This document shows positions 1 to 9,334 of a stretch of DNA of 64,000 nucleotides, one piece after another. Made by a program: the position numbers and the translations under genes. How positions within the stretch are numbered: position 1 is the stretch's first letter; the number at the start of each line of letters is the position of its first letter. Source of the DNA: Paraglaciecola arctica (lineage in GTDB: Bacteria > Pseudomonadota > Gammaproteobacteria > Enterobacterales > Alteromonadaceae). The notes beneath the pieces were generated by a model that saw nothing but the letters and a program-made list of their open reading frames with translations, did not search any database and had not been told where the DNA came from. The stretch is from positions 263,409 to 327,408 of the forward strand of contig NZ_JAHKQO010000007.1 of assembly GCF_018861065.1 (NCBI RefSeq). Direction: 5' to 3'.

Positions 1-261
1 TGTTTCCATATAGCCAGGCCAATTAGTACCAAATTGGAACGACATAGTGATGCCGCTTACGACTCCTAAAGCAAAGGTCAGCGCAAACACTTTGACCCAA
101 AAACGGTAAATACGCATCCACACTGGATGACCACTGAGGTTAAAACGTAATTTAAAATAAAATAGGAACCAGCCTAGGGCGATTGTGATACTGGGAAACA
201 GGATATGGAAGCTAATATTGGCCGCAAACTGCAGGCGAGACAACAAGAAGACGTCAGCCAT
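1..261 (-). CDS. cydA: Cytochrome bd-type ubiquinol oxidase subunit I, N-terminal 87 codons (runs off the window)
   Basis: Only the N-terminus is present, and the gene continues beyond base 1. The visible protein begins MADVFLLSRLQFAANISFHI, followed by a membrane helix and then an FGTNWPGY-type stretch. This is the conserved start of CydA/CioA, the quinol-oxidising, haem-binding subunit of the cyanide-tolerant bd oxidase in the inner membrane. A GAGGTG ribosome site lies just before the ATG. The gene is 58 bp downstream of, and co-oriented with, the GbsR/MarR regulator, so the two probably form one operon. The Q-loop is outside the window, so CydA and CioA types cannot be separated. Confidence 0.9.
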   Translation of the reverse strand, partial: MADVFLLSRLQFAANISFHILFPSITIALGWFLFYFKLRFNLSGHPVWMRIYRFWVKVFALTFALGVVSGITMSFQFGTNWPGYMET

Positions 262-319
262 AAGGCACCTCAATTGTAAAGTTTAAAAGTGGGGAATTGT
301 ATGTAGTCTGAAGGGCATT

Positions 320-871
320 TTATTCGTTGCTGCGTTTTAATAACTTATGTTTCATATCCAGCACTTTGCCTACACCTGAACCTAGTTTCATTAGGGTATC
401 GAGTTTTTCCGGACTCAAGCGTTGCAATTCGCTAGACCACTTGGTGATGCCCTCAAGTAAGTCATGTACTTCTTGAAGTTTTTGCTGTGCATGTTGTTCT
501 TCATCATTGGCTGGTGTATCAAGTAAAATGTCACGTAACAACGAAAGAGTTGGATCCATTTCTCGTTTACGACGCTCTTCAAATACTCGATTAGCCATAT
601 CCCAAATACTACCGTTAGTCTGAAAATAGTCTTTGCGGTCTGCAGGCTTATGATGCAATTGAATCAATTGCCATGACTGCAATTCCTTTAACCCCATACT
701 GACATTACCGCGAGAAATACTTAGAGCTTCAGCTATTTGATTGGCGCTGATAGGATCTTTAGTGATGACCAATAATGCATACATTTGCCCAACGGTGCGA
801 TTGAACCCCCAGCGACTGCCCATTTCGCCGAAGTGCATCACGAAGGTTTCTATCATTGGTGTCATTTTCAT
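320..871 (-). CDS. GbsR/MarR-family transcriptional regulator
   Basis: This 183-residue protein has a winged helix-turn-helix at about residues 25-75, with a recognition segment around ISRGNVSMGLKEL. A long helical C-terminal half probably mediates dimerisation. Sequence and length fit the GbsR branch of MarR regulators, which are typically repressors. The gene precedes the cytochrome bd subunit I gene, and regulators of this branch are often found beside bd-oxidase genes, so it probably controls that oxidase and itself. The ATG at 871 has no Shine-Dalgarno sequence and starts 5 bp from a perfect palindrome, so the mRNA may be leaderless or nearly so. A start at residue 3 is also possible. 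Confidence 0.85.
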   Translation of the reverse strand: MKMTPMIETFVMHFGEMGSRWGFNRTVGQMYALLVITKDPISANQIAEALSISRGNVSMGLKELQSWQLIQLHHKPADRKDYFQTNGSIWDMANRVFEERRKREMDPTLSLLRDILLDTPANDEEQHAQQKLQEVHDLLEGITKWSSELQRLSPEKLDTLMKLGSGVGKVLDMKHKLLKRSNE

Positions 872-876
872 ATTTT

Positions 877-920
877 AAACATTCTAAAGTTTCAGTAATT
901 ATTGAAACTTTAGAATGTTT
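877..920. promoter_or_regulatory. Perfect 18-bp inverted repeat, probable operator of the gbsR-cyd operon
   Basis: The arms are AAACATTCTAAAGTTTCA (877-894) and its exact reverse complement (903-920), separated by 8 bp. Each arm is itself an imperfect dyad of the form AAAC-N8-GTTT, which would suit two regulator dimers side by side. The element lies 5 bp upstream of the GbsR/MarR start codon. Autoregulation is inferred from position and symmetry. Confidence 0.7.
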
Positions 921-1568
921 ACTGATCCAAGTCAATACATAAGTTGCATAAAAATGTACGCAGCAGTTTCACTGCAAGTGCAGATCGATATTACAAAGTA
1001 TTCAATAGAAAAGTGGGGGCATGGACTGCAAGCGATAATCGAGGTTGATCGTGGCCAACTTTGGTTACTCCTAGAGGAATTAACTAAAGATACTCAATTG
1101 AAAAATGGTAAAAATGGGTGATTTTCCTTCAGACTAAAGTAAGGATAGTCACATGTCATAGATTGATGCTGGGTGGGAAGGTGTAATGCAAGATTTTAGA
1201 ACAGATCTGAGCATAACCCCGTGCCCTTTAACGGTAAGTCATTAATATATTTGCGGTTGTGGCACAGTTTTGGGAGAGCAAATAGCAAGTTGCAAAAAAT
1301 AGTTGTTAAGCACAATCATTTTAGTATACCTGCTAAACGTATATTTTATGGCAAGCTTTCGATTTCAACAGGGTTTCAACTATAGATTTTTGGGAAAAAG
1401 ACGCCTATTCTAGCTGGGTTATGTTCGTCATACTTTTCTGGTCATGGCGTTGCGTATCACATATAGAATCAGCGTGTTGTTACTTTGCTAGATAAGCCTG
1501 AAAGGGATGCTAGTTAAGTATAGGCTTAATTCAGTAAGCGGACGTTCTTCTTGAGTTCACATTAACAG
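921..1568. other. Intergenic region without a recognisable gene
   Basis: About 650 bp separate the regulator operator from the histidine kinase. A 68-codon open frame (915-1121) begins inside the palindrome, lacks a ribosome site and resembles nothing I know, so it is not called. The rest is AT-rich, with no obvious tRNA, terminator or repeat. The kinase promoter should lie near its right edge, but I could not place it. Confidence 0.5.
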
Positions 1569-3293
1569 TTGAAGTGGTTGTCCCTTTTGATCCAGAAAAA
1601 TACTGAAACCCACAGTAATAATGAAACCATAGAGCTTCTTAAGCCTGTCGCTTATTTTTTTGTCGTTCTTTATTCTTTTCTTACTCTGGCGCACCTATTT
1701 CTTTTAGAAGATTCTTTCAAGTGGATAATGCTATTTGTTGCTCTAACAACTGCAACTGTTAGTTTGGTGATTGGGCTTACTTCATCCAGAATTTCATTGA
1801 TGCACCATAGCCGCTTTATTCTATTGCTGTTGTTCATGGCCAGTAGCAATAGCCTACTGCATTTGTGGTTTTCTCACGCTCCAGAACACACAACCAACAT
1901 CTTCGTCACTATCATTGCCTCGGGCATAGTGTTATCTAATCGAAGTCATTGGATAGCTTCTATTGTGTTTAACTGGATAGGCTGGAGCTTTATCAACTTT
2001 GCCCTTGAAATGGCCTTGTTCCAGCACTTTTTCTTTGCCATGGCAATGAGTACATTGCTCAGTTGGTTTGCCCACCTGGCGCGAAAAAAGTTGGTAGAAA
2101 AACAAATGGAGCTTTTACAGGAGCGCGATCTTGCAATACAACATGAACAAGAAGCCAAAGCCGCCACATTAGCAAAGAGCGAGTTCTTGGCGGTTATGAG
2201 TCACGAAATTCGTACCCCAATGAATGGGGTTATTGGCATGATTGATCTAGTGTCTCGCTCGAAACTAGATGAACAACAGCAAGGTTTCATTGCTTCAGCT
2301 AAACGCAGCGCAGATTCTCTGCTTATTATTATTAACGACGTGTTAGATTTCTCAAAGATTGAAGCAGGTGAATTGGCGATAGAATTAGTTACCTTCGATT
2401 TAGAGCGTTTTTTTGCAGAATTGATTGCAGACCAGCAATTTTTGGCTAATAAAAAGGGCTTGAAGTTAGCATTAACTAACCACAGTTATCCGCAAAGAAA
2501 GGTCGTGGGCGACCCCCATAGAATTACCCAAATACTCAACAATCTGTTATCCAACGCGATCAAGTTCACAGAATCAGGTCATATCAAGGTTCACTATGAG
2601 TTGGTAACAGTGGACGACCATTTGCAATTAAGTGTGGAAATTAATGATACGGGCATTGGCATCAGTGAACAATCACTGCCTTTCCTTTTTGACTCCTTCT
2701 CTCAAGCTGATATGTCGACTACCAGAAACTTTGGTGGCACTGGATTAGGATTGGCTATTAGCAAACAACTTTGTGAATTGATGGGGGGCAGCATATCAGC
2801 TCAAAGTAAAGTAGGAGAAGGATCCACCTTCCATTTTACTATTCAACTTCAAGAAGCGGTTCCAACGTCAATTTCAGAAAAAACGCCCCAAGATAACCAA
2901 ACGTTGAGCAGTTTTGATAATTTGCAGGTACTGGTAGTTGAAGATAATTTCATTAATCAAGAAGTGATGAAAGCGGTTTTGGATGAGTTTGATATTAACG
3001 TAGAACTAGCTAATGATGGGCTCGAGGCTTTGTCCATTCTAGCCGCTCCTGAATCGACAAAGTTTGATTTGATATTTATGGACTGCCAAATGCCGAAAAT
3101 GGATGGTTATGAAGCCACTCGCCGCATTAGGGCTGACGAAGTATCAGGGCACATTCCTATCATAGCGCTGACAGCGAACACTATGAATAGTGAAAAAGAA
3201 AAGTGTCTCGAAGTAGGTATGGATGATTATCTCTCCAAGCCGATAAATACCGAAGCTTTGTATGCTATGTTGGCGAAGTACCAGCCAAGCTAA
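1569..3293 (+). CDS. Hybrid sensor histidine kinase/response regulator
   Basis: About six hydrophobic helices span residues 25-165 with no large periplasmic loop. A coiled-coil linker (170-205) follows, then a HisKA domain with phospho-acceptor H212 in an SHEIRTPMNG H-box. An HATPase domain (about 310-435) has N, G1 (DTGIGI) and G2 (GTGLGL) boxes. The C-terminal receiver domain (about 453-570) has phospho-acceptor D505 in a MDCQMPKMDG motif and a conserved SKP lysine. It should autophosphorylate and relay internally, but no Hpt or DNA-binding output is encoded nearby, so the partner is elsewhere. The frame opens after a stop at 1563 and offers only TTG starts (1569, 1578, 1587) before residue 53, so the exact N-terminus is uncertain. 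The signal is unknown. Confidence 0.9.
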   Translation: MKWLSLLIQKNTETHSNNETIELLKPVAYFFVVLYSFLTLAHLFLLEDSFKWIMLFVALTTATVSLVIGLTSSRISLMHHSRFILLLLFMASSNSLLHLWFSHAPEHTTNIFVTIIASGIVLSNRSHWIASIVFNWIGWSFINFALEMALFQHFFFAMAMSTLLSWFAHLARKKLVEKQMELLQERDLAIQHEQEAKAATLAKSEFLAVMSHEIRTPMNGVIGMIDLVSRSKLDEQQQGFIASAKRSADSLLIIINDVLDFSKIEAGELAIELVTFDLERFFAELIADQQFLANKKGLKLALTNHSYPQRKVVGDPHRITQILNNLLSNAIKFTESGHIKVHYELVTVDDHLQLSVEINDTGIGISEQSLPFLFDSFSQADMSTTRNFGGTGLGLAISKQLCELMGGSISAQSKVGEGSTFHFTIQLQEAVPTSISEKTPQDNQTLSSFDNLQVLVVEDNFINQEVMKAVLDEFDINVELANDGLEALSILAAPESTKFDLIFMDCQMPKMDGYEATRRIRADEVSGHIPIIALTANTMNSEKEKCLEVGMDDYLSKPINTEALYAMLAKYQPS

Positions 3294-3436
3294 TTCCTGC
3301 GGAACTGGGACTGCTCGCTGCAAATAACTTTGCACTGCGGCTCTAAGGCATCATAAACTGGACCCCTATGGTCTCTAGCTAACATATAAATGTTTTTGTT
3401 TTAGGAAATTATTCAAACAAGTCAACTTCTCCTATG

Positions 3437-6400
3437 TTATTCACCAATATTGGTATTACTACCTTTTAAAAGTGAGGCATTGCGCAGTAATAAAGGGATC
3501 ATTCCCAAAATTGCCGTCAAGATCCCTAGAGCTGAATCAATCGCTTGACCGCTACTAAAAACAGTGACGACTAACAATACCAATACAAGGGTAAATACCG
3601 GGATCCTAAGCATTGACCAAATCCCCGTATTCGCATCTTCCTGCCACTGTGCCACGTCGCTTTCTCTTTCAGCATGCAGAACAAAACGTTTGAAACTATC
3701 GTTAACTAGGTGCCATCCGGCATCTCTATAGATATAGCCACGTCTCATGAGATGTTCTAGCACTTCTGAATTTAATGGATTCACATGACAACCCGATGCT
3801 AACTGAAATAACAAATAACGTTCGTCCTTAGTACATAACTCCCACTTCATCCTATACAAGGCCCCACCATGCATTGCGAAAAAACCAATAATTTGTGATG
3901 GTTTCCAAAATTGCTGTAAATTTTCTGCAGTTAATTGGGCTTGTGTATCTTGCATTTTAACTAGACGGTGATAATCCTTAAAGGCTTCTTCAATCTCACG
4001 CAATTCAGCCCAACCATTTGACTCGTTCTCAATTAAATGCAGTACATCACCGACCGCTCTTGGCATGTATTTCCTGCCTGGCGTCCAGTCATAGTGTTTA
4101 GAAAAGTTTGCAAACAACATCGCCCAGCCTAATTCTTCTGTGGTACTTGCAACTGTTTCGGTTTTAGCATGTGGATACTCGTCTTGTTTAGTTAATCGAA
4201 AAATAGGAGCCGTGTCGGCAATAATGACAAGGTGTACATTAGACATTTTTATTAGGGATTCTGTGAGTGATAGTGCTAGTTGCCTTTGTTCTGGTAGAAA
4301 CGCTAAAAGTTCATAACCTTCAAGCAGCAAAACCATTGGTGTTTGTTTTCTATGCTTTGATAATCGCTGTAAAATCTCAAAATTACCCTGTTCTTTATTG
4401 AGTAAATCGGCAATGTTAAATACCGTATTTTCGAAAAAAGTGACATCTCTTGTTTTTACTTCGTGGACAATGCGCTGTCGCGTGGAATGTAACAGCAAAA
4501 TTCTAACCGCAGCAGTTTGTTTGAGTTTTGCAGTGAGAATTTCCCATTTCTCGGCAGCTGTTGAGTGTTCTCGCGGATAGGAAATTCTAAAATCATTGGT
4601 TAAGTGATCACCAAATAAACGCCTGACCAAAACTAACGTAATTAGGCGATGTATAATAAATAACTGCAGAAAAATTGAAATCACAATAAACACAATACTA
4701 CGCTCACTTGCAAGCAACATAAATAAATCAGGATGGTACTGTAAAGTATTGTTGTGGCTTGAATCAGCTGTTATTTGTTGTGATGTATTATTTGCTTGAA
4801 GTACCCCATGATTTTGTAATTCTGTACACGTATCTTTTTGAGAAGAAGTAACGCGTTTTGCTAGATGGGTTATTTCAGCCAACAAGGAATCAGCAAAGGC
4901 GATATTTGAAAAAACCTTCTGTATAACTTTATCTGTATAACATTGGTTGTCTGTATCCACGGCATTTATCCAATTTCCAAAGGCAGGAAACATTTGTTTT
5001 AGTGAATTTTCTGCTAACCAATCTTTACCTTTAAAATTGTTTTTATCGGCTTCGCCAATGATTAATTTGTAATCCGCTAATTGAGATTGATAGTTTTTTT
5101 CTGCGATTTGTAAATGTTGGGTTTGTAACCTTGCCTGATGTTGTAGTAAATACCCATTGGCGCTATTCACAATTAGACTTGCAGGAACAGCCGCCACAAG
5201 AAAAACCACAGCAAGGATAAAACACAGGTAAGTCTTGGTATATCGCTCCTTGTCAAAAACCGTGTCGGTGTAAGATTCGGCTAAAGGTATACGAAAATAA
5301 AAAAATAATGCCCCTAAGAACGTGCCTAAACCCACCAGGAAAAACACCCAATTGACAGTGTTATCATTTGGGTAAATAGGGCCCAGATATACTCCAATTA
5401 GTATGATTGCAATCGCAACAACAACAAATGGAGTTAACTTGGGAGAGGCGCCACGTAATACCGTCTTGTGGGGATCAAGGCTCCGCGTAATAAGTTTTAG
5501 GGTCAATACCGCAACCAGTAGCCAAATGCCAAGCCTAAGTGTTAGGTCGAATACCACTCCCATCATTAAAAAACAAAACGCACTTCCTCCAATTAACAAA
5601 AATAACCAACTGCGATAACGATTGGCATGGCGCGGGTTGAAGTATAAAAGACTGGCCCAAAATGGTTGGCTGCTGGTGTATCGAAGGTACGCAAATAATG
5701 GAATAATCAGAAATAGAAACAACATTACTGCCATAAAAAGCAACAGCATATTATTTAACTCTGCTCCCGTTTGGTCAAAAAATATGATTAGTGTTAATGG
5801 TGCATTTTTATAGCTTTTATCGATAAATAAATCACCTACTGAAAATAGGTGTGACTTACCGCGATAAACCGCATCGAAAGTAATGGGATCCATGCTTTTG
5901 CCAGAATCATAATCTTGGTTGGATACAAAGGCATAAAGTTGTTTATTGTTGTCAGTTTCTACAAAAACATTTTCAATGAGGCTTCGTTGCTCGTCGCTGT
6001 GAAACAGTACCGTTCCTGATTGGTCAAATACTAAATACCCATAGTCTCTGGGCATCACTCTGTGAAAAAAAGTCCGTAAACGTGTGCCAAAACTTAATAT
6101 TTGTCTATTCTCTTGGTGCTTTCGGTCGAATAGAGGTACGGCAAACTGGGTGTTTTTTCTTCCATCCCTAACGTTATTGATGCGCTCAAATATTACGCCT
6201 TTACTGCATTTTCGACTATTGTCTGTTTCACCCCAAAGCTCACAATCTTTAGCTTTCCGGAAATATTGTCTATGAGCGAGACTAATATCTCGACCGGCCA
6301 ATAGGTTCTTTTGTTTCCATATGGTGGTCGCATTTTCCAGAAATCGTCCTTCCTCGTTGAGGATAAACGCACCTTCAATAATATAATCGTAAATATCTGG

Positions 6401-7729
6401 ATTCACTGTATTTTTGATAACCAATGAGTCATCTTGGCAACTTGAAAATCCCCCTTCTTTACCAAAACGATTAGTTTCAACAAAAAGGCATTTGTTGTTT
6501 GATGCATGCGCCGACTTGCCAAGTGCATGGGATGTTTTCAGTTTATCGCTATTCAAGATCGCCCAACTTTTTAGGGTATCGATTTCGGTTTGGAATTCTT
6601 CGGTGATTTGTTTATAGAGTTGTGTGGCTTGGTGTGATTTTTCTGCCATTAAATAACCATAAAATAACTGGTGATTGATAGCAATGCTCGACATGCCAAC
6701 TGCCACCAACAAGCCTAATCCTATTTGGCTGACATCGCTGCGAGTAAAAGCATATTTCACTGAAACAAAACGTAATTTTAATAGCGGCAACAGCGAGATA
6801 GATATGATTAAAATAAGAACAAACCACAGCGCTGTGTTAGGTGAAACATTTAGCTTAGCTAGGCGTAACTCATCAGCTGGAACCAAACCTAATATATATA
6901 ATTGATCGGTGCTGGTATTAAACGCAGTTAAACTGGATGGTTGTAAAAATATTCGATAGTCTACTCCGCCAATTGTGGTATCCAATATTTCACTAGTAGT
7001 GGGTTTGAAATCGTTAATGTAGTCTTTATTTTCTGCGCGCTGGGTATGTTTTGCGGCTATTTGTTTAAAGAAGCTATTGATGTCCTGAAATTGTAAATCC
7101 GCGGTTTCTACCCCCTTTTTATTGATTTGGCTCGCGCCAATCACTATGCCTGCTGCGTTCGTTATGAGTACTAAGGGAAAGCGCTCAATATTTGCTGGGA
7201 CAAAGTTTTTTGTCTCTACTTCGAGAATATTTATGGCCCCTTTTTTAGCGATCTTTACTGGGTTTTTAGCGTGGTTTTTGGGGGGCCTATTGACAATCTT
7301 AGAGGATGAAGGGGTAGCAAGAGGTGAGGTTGTTCTTACTCTGATATATGTTTTCCCGTCTGTATGGAAAAAGATTCTGTGGTCCTGAAAATCTGATTGG
7401 CCTATTTGTGTCGAGCTCGATATTTTTAAGGTTTTTAAATTTGCGGAACGATTAGCTAACGCCACTCGGTTTTTGAGTAAGTCTTCACACGAAGAAGACG
7501 AGGCGTCTATCTCTTCACATACTTTTGCTATTTCGGTGAGTTGCTCAGCAGATTGAATAAAACTTCTACTCACCTCATTGAGTCCGCGAAAGTGTAAGCG
7601 ATTTTGGTAGTCTTCATTTTTTTGGATTTTAAAAAAGTACATGGCACTTGAAATACTAACGGCCAACAACACAGTAACCGAAAAAATAATTAGACTGGAA
7701 TAGCGCTTTTTAAATGATGACATCTTCAC
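3437..7729 (-). CDS. 1430-residue polytopic membrane protein with Cache-like sensor and degenerate NTPase-like C-terminal region
   Basis: I do not recognise this as a named family. It has an N-terminal anchor (about 12-34), a periplasmic domain (35-298) and two helices (299-317, 334-352). A second periplasmic region (355-655) reads like a double-Cache/PDC sensor, with FILNEEGRFLEN, an RQYFRKA segment and paired cysteines. Six or more helices (661-855), another exported loop (about 857-1008) and a helix (1010-1035) follow. The cytosolic part (1040-1368) has a beta strand at 1075-1081, a hydrophobic strand ending in acidic residues (PMVLLLEGYELL, 1131-1142) like a Walker B, and a third strand (1165-1172). 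No GxxxxGK P-loop is visible. A winged-helix-like segment lies at 1302-1350, then two C-terminal helices. It probably senses an extracytoplasmic ligand. The NTPase/STAND comparison is inference. Confidence 0.6.
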   Translation of the reverse strand: MKMSSFKKRYSSLIIFSVTVLLAVSISSAMYFFKIQKNEDYQNRLHFRGLNEVSRSFIQSAEQLTEIAKVCEEIDASSSSCEDLLKNRVALANRSANLKTLKISSSTQIGQSDFQDHRIFFHTDGKTYIRVRTTSPLATPSSSKIVNRPPKNHAKNPVKIAKKGAINILEVETKNFVPANIERFPLVLITNAAGIVIGASQINKKGVETADLQFQDINSFFKQIAAKHTQRAENKDYINDFKPTTSEILDTTIGGVDYRIFLQPSSLTAFNTSTDQLYILGLVPADELRLAKLNVSPNTALWFVLILIISISLLPLLKLRFVSVKYAFTRSDVSQIGLGLLVAVGMSSIAINHQLFYGYLMAEKSHQATQLYKQITEEFQTEIDTLKSWAILNSDKLKTSHALGKSAHASNNKCLFVETNRFGKEGGFSSCQDDSLVIKNTVNPDIYDYIIEGAFILNEEGRFLENATTIWKQKNLLAGRDISLAHRQYFRKAKDCELWGETDNSRKCSKGVIFERINNVRDGRKNTQFAVPLFDRKHQENRQILSFGTRLRTFFHRVMPRDYGYLVFDQSGTVLFHSDEQRSLIENVFVETDNNKQLYAFVSNQDYDSGKSMDPITFDAVYRGKSHLFSVGDLFIDKSYKNAPLTLIIFFDQTGAELNNMLLLFMAVMLFLFLIIPLFAYLRYTSSQPFWASLLYFNPRHANRYRSWLFLLIGGSAFCFLMMGVVFDLTLRLGIWLLVAVLTLKLITRSLDPHKTVLRGASPKLTPFVVVAIAIILIGVYLGPIYPNDNTVNWVFFLVGLGTFLGALFFYFRIPLAESYTDTVFDKERYTKTYLCFILAVVFLVAAVPASLIVNSANGYLLQHQARLQTQHLQIAEKNYQSQLADYKLIIGEADKNNFKGKDWLAENSLKQMFPAFGNWINAVDTDNQCYTDKVIQKVFSNIAFADSLLAEITHLAKRVTSSQKDTCTELQNHGVLQANNTSQQITADSSHNNTLQYHPDLFMLLASERSIVFIVISIFLQLFIIHRLITLVLVRRLFGDHLTNDFRISYPREHSTAAEKWEILTAKLKQTAAVRILLLHSTRQRIVHEVKTRDVTFFENTVFNIADLLNKEQGNFEILQRLSKHRKQTPMVLLLEGYELLAFLPEQRQLALSLTESLIKMSNVHLVIIADTAPIFRLTKQDEYPHAKTETVASTTEELGWAMLFANFSKHYDWTPGRKYMPRAVGDVLHLIENESNGWAELREIEEAFKDYHRLVKMQDTQAQLTAENLQQFWKPSQIIGFFAMHGGALYRMKWELCTKDERYLLFQLASGCHVNPLNSEVLEHLMRRGYIYRDAGWHLVNDSFKRFVLHAERESDVAQWQEDANTGIWSMLRIPVFTLVLVLLVVTVFSSGQAIDSALGILTAILGMIPLLLRNASLLKGSNTNIGE

Positions 7730-7969
7730 CTCCCTGTGTGGTATCTGCTTTGCGTTTTTGGGCTTTACAAAACTATAGTCACTGCCAGAAAAAATGCGCC
7801 AGTAAAAAAAGAGGGGAAGTTAATATTAGGTAATTGAGGCTGAAGAAAGGCAGTAACTAGTGAACTTTAAGTTGTAGAAACGTAACTGGGAGAGGCTGTT
7901 TTGCACTAACATTAATGCAAAACAGCAGTATTAGAATTAGATCTCAAGTTAAGCCATAACAAACTTACG

Positions 7970-8749
7970 TTAATTTAACAGGTCTTTGAGTTTATCATTG
8001 GCTTTTTCCAATAACTTATCCTTTTGTTTATCCAGTTCTTCATTGACTTTTTTCTTGGCTTCTTCTGCTAAACGTTTTTTAGCTTGCGCTTTAGCAGCTG
8101 CGATCACATTATCTAGCATGGCATTGACCACTGCAGCCCCTACTTGATCAGCTGGCATACCATTGGGTTGGCCTATGGCTCCCGCATTGAAGGTAGGTAA
8201 GGTCACCTCATAAGCTTTGGTTTTAATGTCTAAATCACCAGTAGAAAAAGCTTCAAAATTTAGTTTGAGTTGCACATTACTAACGGTGACGTTTTCCACT
8301 ATTAATAGCGGATTTACCCCTTGTGATTCTGTAGTTGGGTTATTTGTCTTAGGTAAATTGGCGACTAAGTTATTCTTTATGACCACTAAATTGCCCTGTC
8401 CCTCTGAATCTACTTCGTACAACACTTGTGGAGCATTGATGCTGATGTTCTGCACCACATAGGGCTCTTTGATACTTTCACCTAAATCTAATGTGATTGA
8501 ATCGACACTGAAGGCATTTTGATTACTGAAGTCTTTTGGATTATCAATTGCTAAAGCGCTGAGGGTCATCTTGCCTTCTGTCAAAGCCAAATCTACTTTG
8601 CCCACTGAAACCTCTGTACCAAGGTATTGGCTTCCTTGTTGTTCTATTTGGGCACGAATAAAGTCGCCTGCTCCATTTAAAAAGTACCAAACAGCGCCAA
8701 CAATTAGCAGTATAACTAAAGTAAAAATTCCTAGACCTTTTTTCATCAA
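7970..8749 (-). CDS. AsmA-like membrane-anchored periplasmic protein
   Basis: This 259-residue protein has an N-terminal hydrophobic anchor (about 5-25). An amphipathic region rich in beta strands follows, with the early pattern G-x-V-x-L-x-x-x-x-L-T seen at the start of AsmA/TamB-type proteins (EVSVGKVDLALTEGKMTLSA). The last 40 residues are a very charged lysine/glutamate helix, probably coiled coil. AsmA-like proteins span the periplasm and are linked to lipid transport or outer-membrane assembly. This one is much shorter than AsmA proper. It stands alone between the orphan sensor gene and a long AT-rich gap, so its specific role is unknown. Confidence 0.6.
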   Translation of the reverse strand: MMKKGLGIFTLVILLIVGAVWYFLNGAGDFIRAQIEQQGSQYLGTEVSVGKVDLALTEGKMTLSALAIDNPKDFSNQNAFSVDSITLDLGESIKEPYVVQNISINAPQVLYEVDSEGQGNLVVIKNNLVANLPKTNNPTTESQGVNPLLIVENVTVSNVQLKLNFEAFSTGDLDIKTKAYEVTLPTFNAGAIGQPNGMPADQVGAAVVNAMLDNVIAAAKAQAKKRLAEEAKKKVNEELDKQKDKLLEKANDKLKDLLN

Positions 8750-9334
8750 ATTCTCGCTAGTTCTTAAATCGATACCTTGATTGTAACAAATAAAATAAAA
8801 AGGATATCTAGCTTAGTTTTGATATTGGATGCAACATCAGGTTAATTTATCGGTAGCTTTCAGTTTTGAGTATGGCTGCACTAGTTAAGCTCTACAGGCA
8901 ATAATCCAAATTTTTATTGATGTTACCGGTATCATTTTTAACTTTAGTTTTTATGATGTAATAAGTGTATTAACTATATTTAGTATTCAAATTGCTTTTT
9001 TTAGTGTTTAGTTATTTGCAAATAGCGATTATTCATTATGTAAAAACCGTGATTTAGACAATAATTAGTTGTTGGGGTGGAGTGTTTTTTCTACCCTTTT
9101 GGAGTAAATTAATTCTTTTAAAACAAGTGTTTGTGATTTTTTATTTCCAATAAAAAACATGCTAAAAAAAGTGCTCTTTATGCAAAAAGATTAAAGTCAT
9201 CAATTCATTAAAATGAAAAACCCTTGTTAACAGTATGTTGTGTTAACGATAACATTGTTTTATTTTCCCTGCGGCTAGCTTGTCCATCAAACACAAAATT
9301 AATACTTAGCTGGCCATGCACTTAGAGGGTAACC
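8750..9334. other. Long AT-rich upstream region of the sugar-locus TonB receptor
   Basis: About 585 bp without a credible gene. It lies between the divergent AsmA-like gene and the receptor gene and should hold both promoters. The one clear element is the LacI-type dyad at 9241-9254, about 80 bp before the receptor start. A partial half-site (TTGTTAACAG) lies near 9223. No hairpin terminator or tRNA was seen. Confidence 0.5.
9241..9254. promoter_or_regulatory. LacI-family-type operator upstream of the TonB receptor
   Basis: TGTTAACGATAACA is a dyad with arms TGTTA/TAACA around a 4-bp centre that includes the CG step typical of LacI-family operators. The same arms recur before the LacI-family gene at 14096-14108. 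The regulator at 14141 is therefore the likely ligand, and its binding would control the receptor-halogenase pair. Confidence 0.6.

Noticed and set aside
915..1121. 68-codon open frame beginning inside the gbsR palindrome
   Set aside because: It has no ribosome site, starts within the operator, and shows no recognisable domain.
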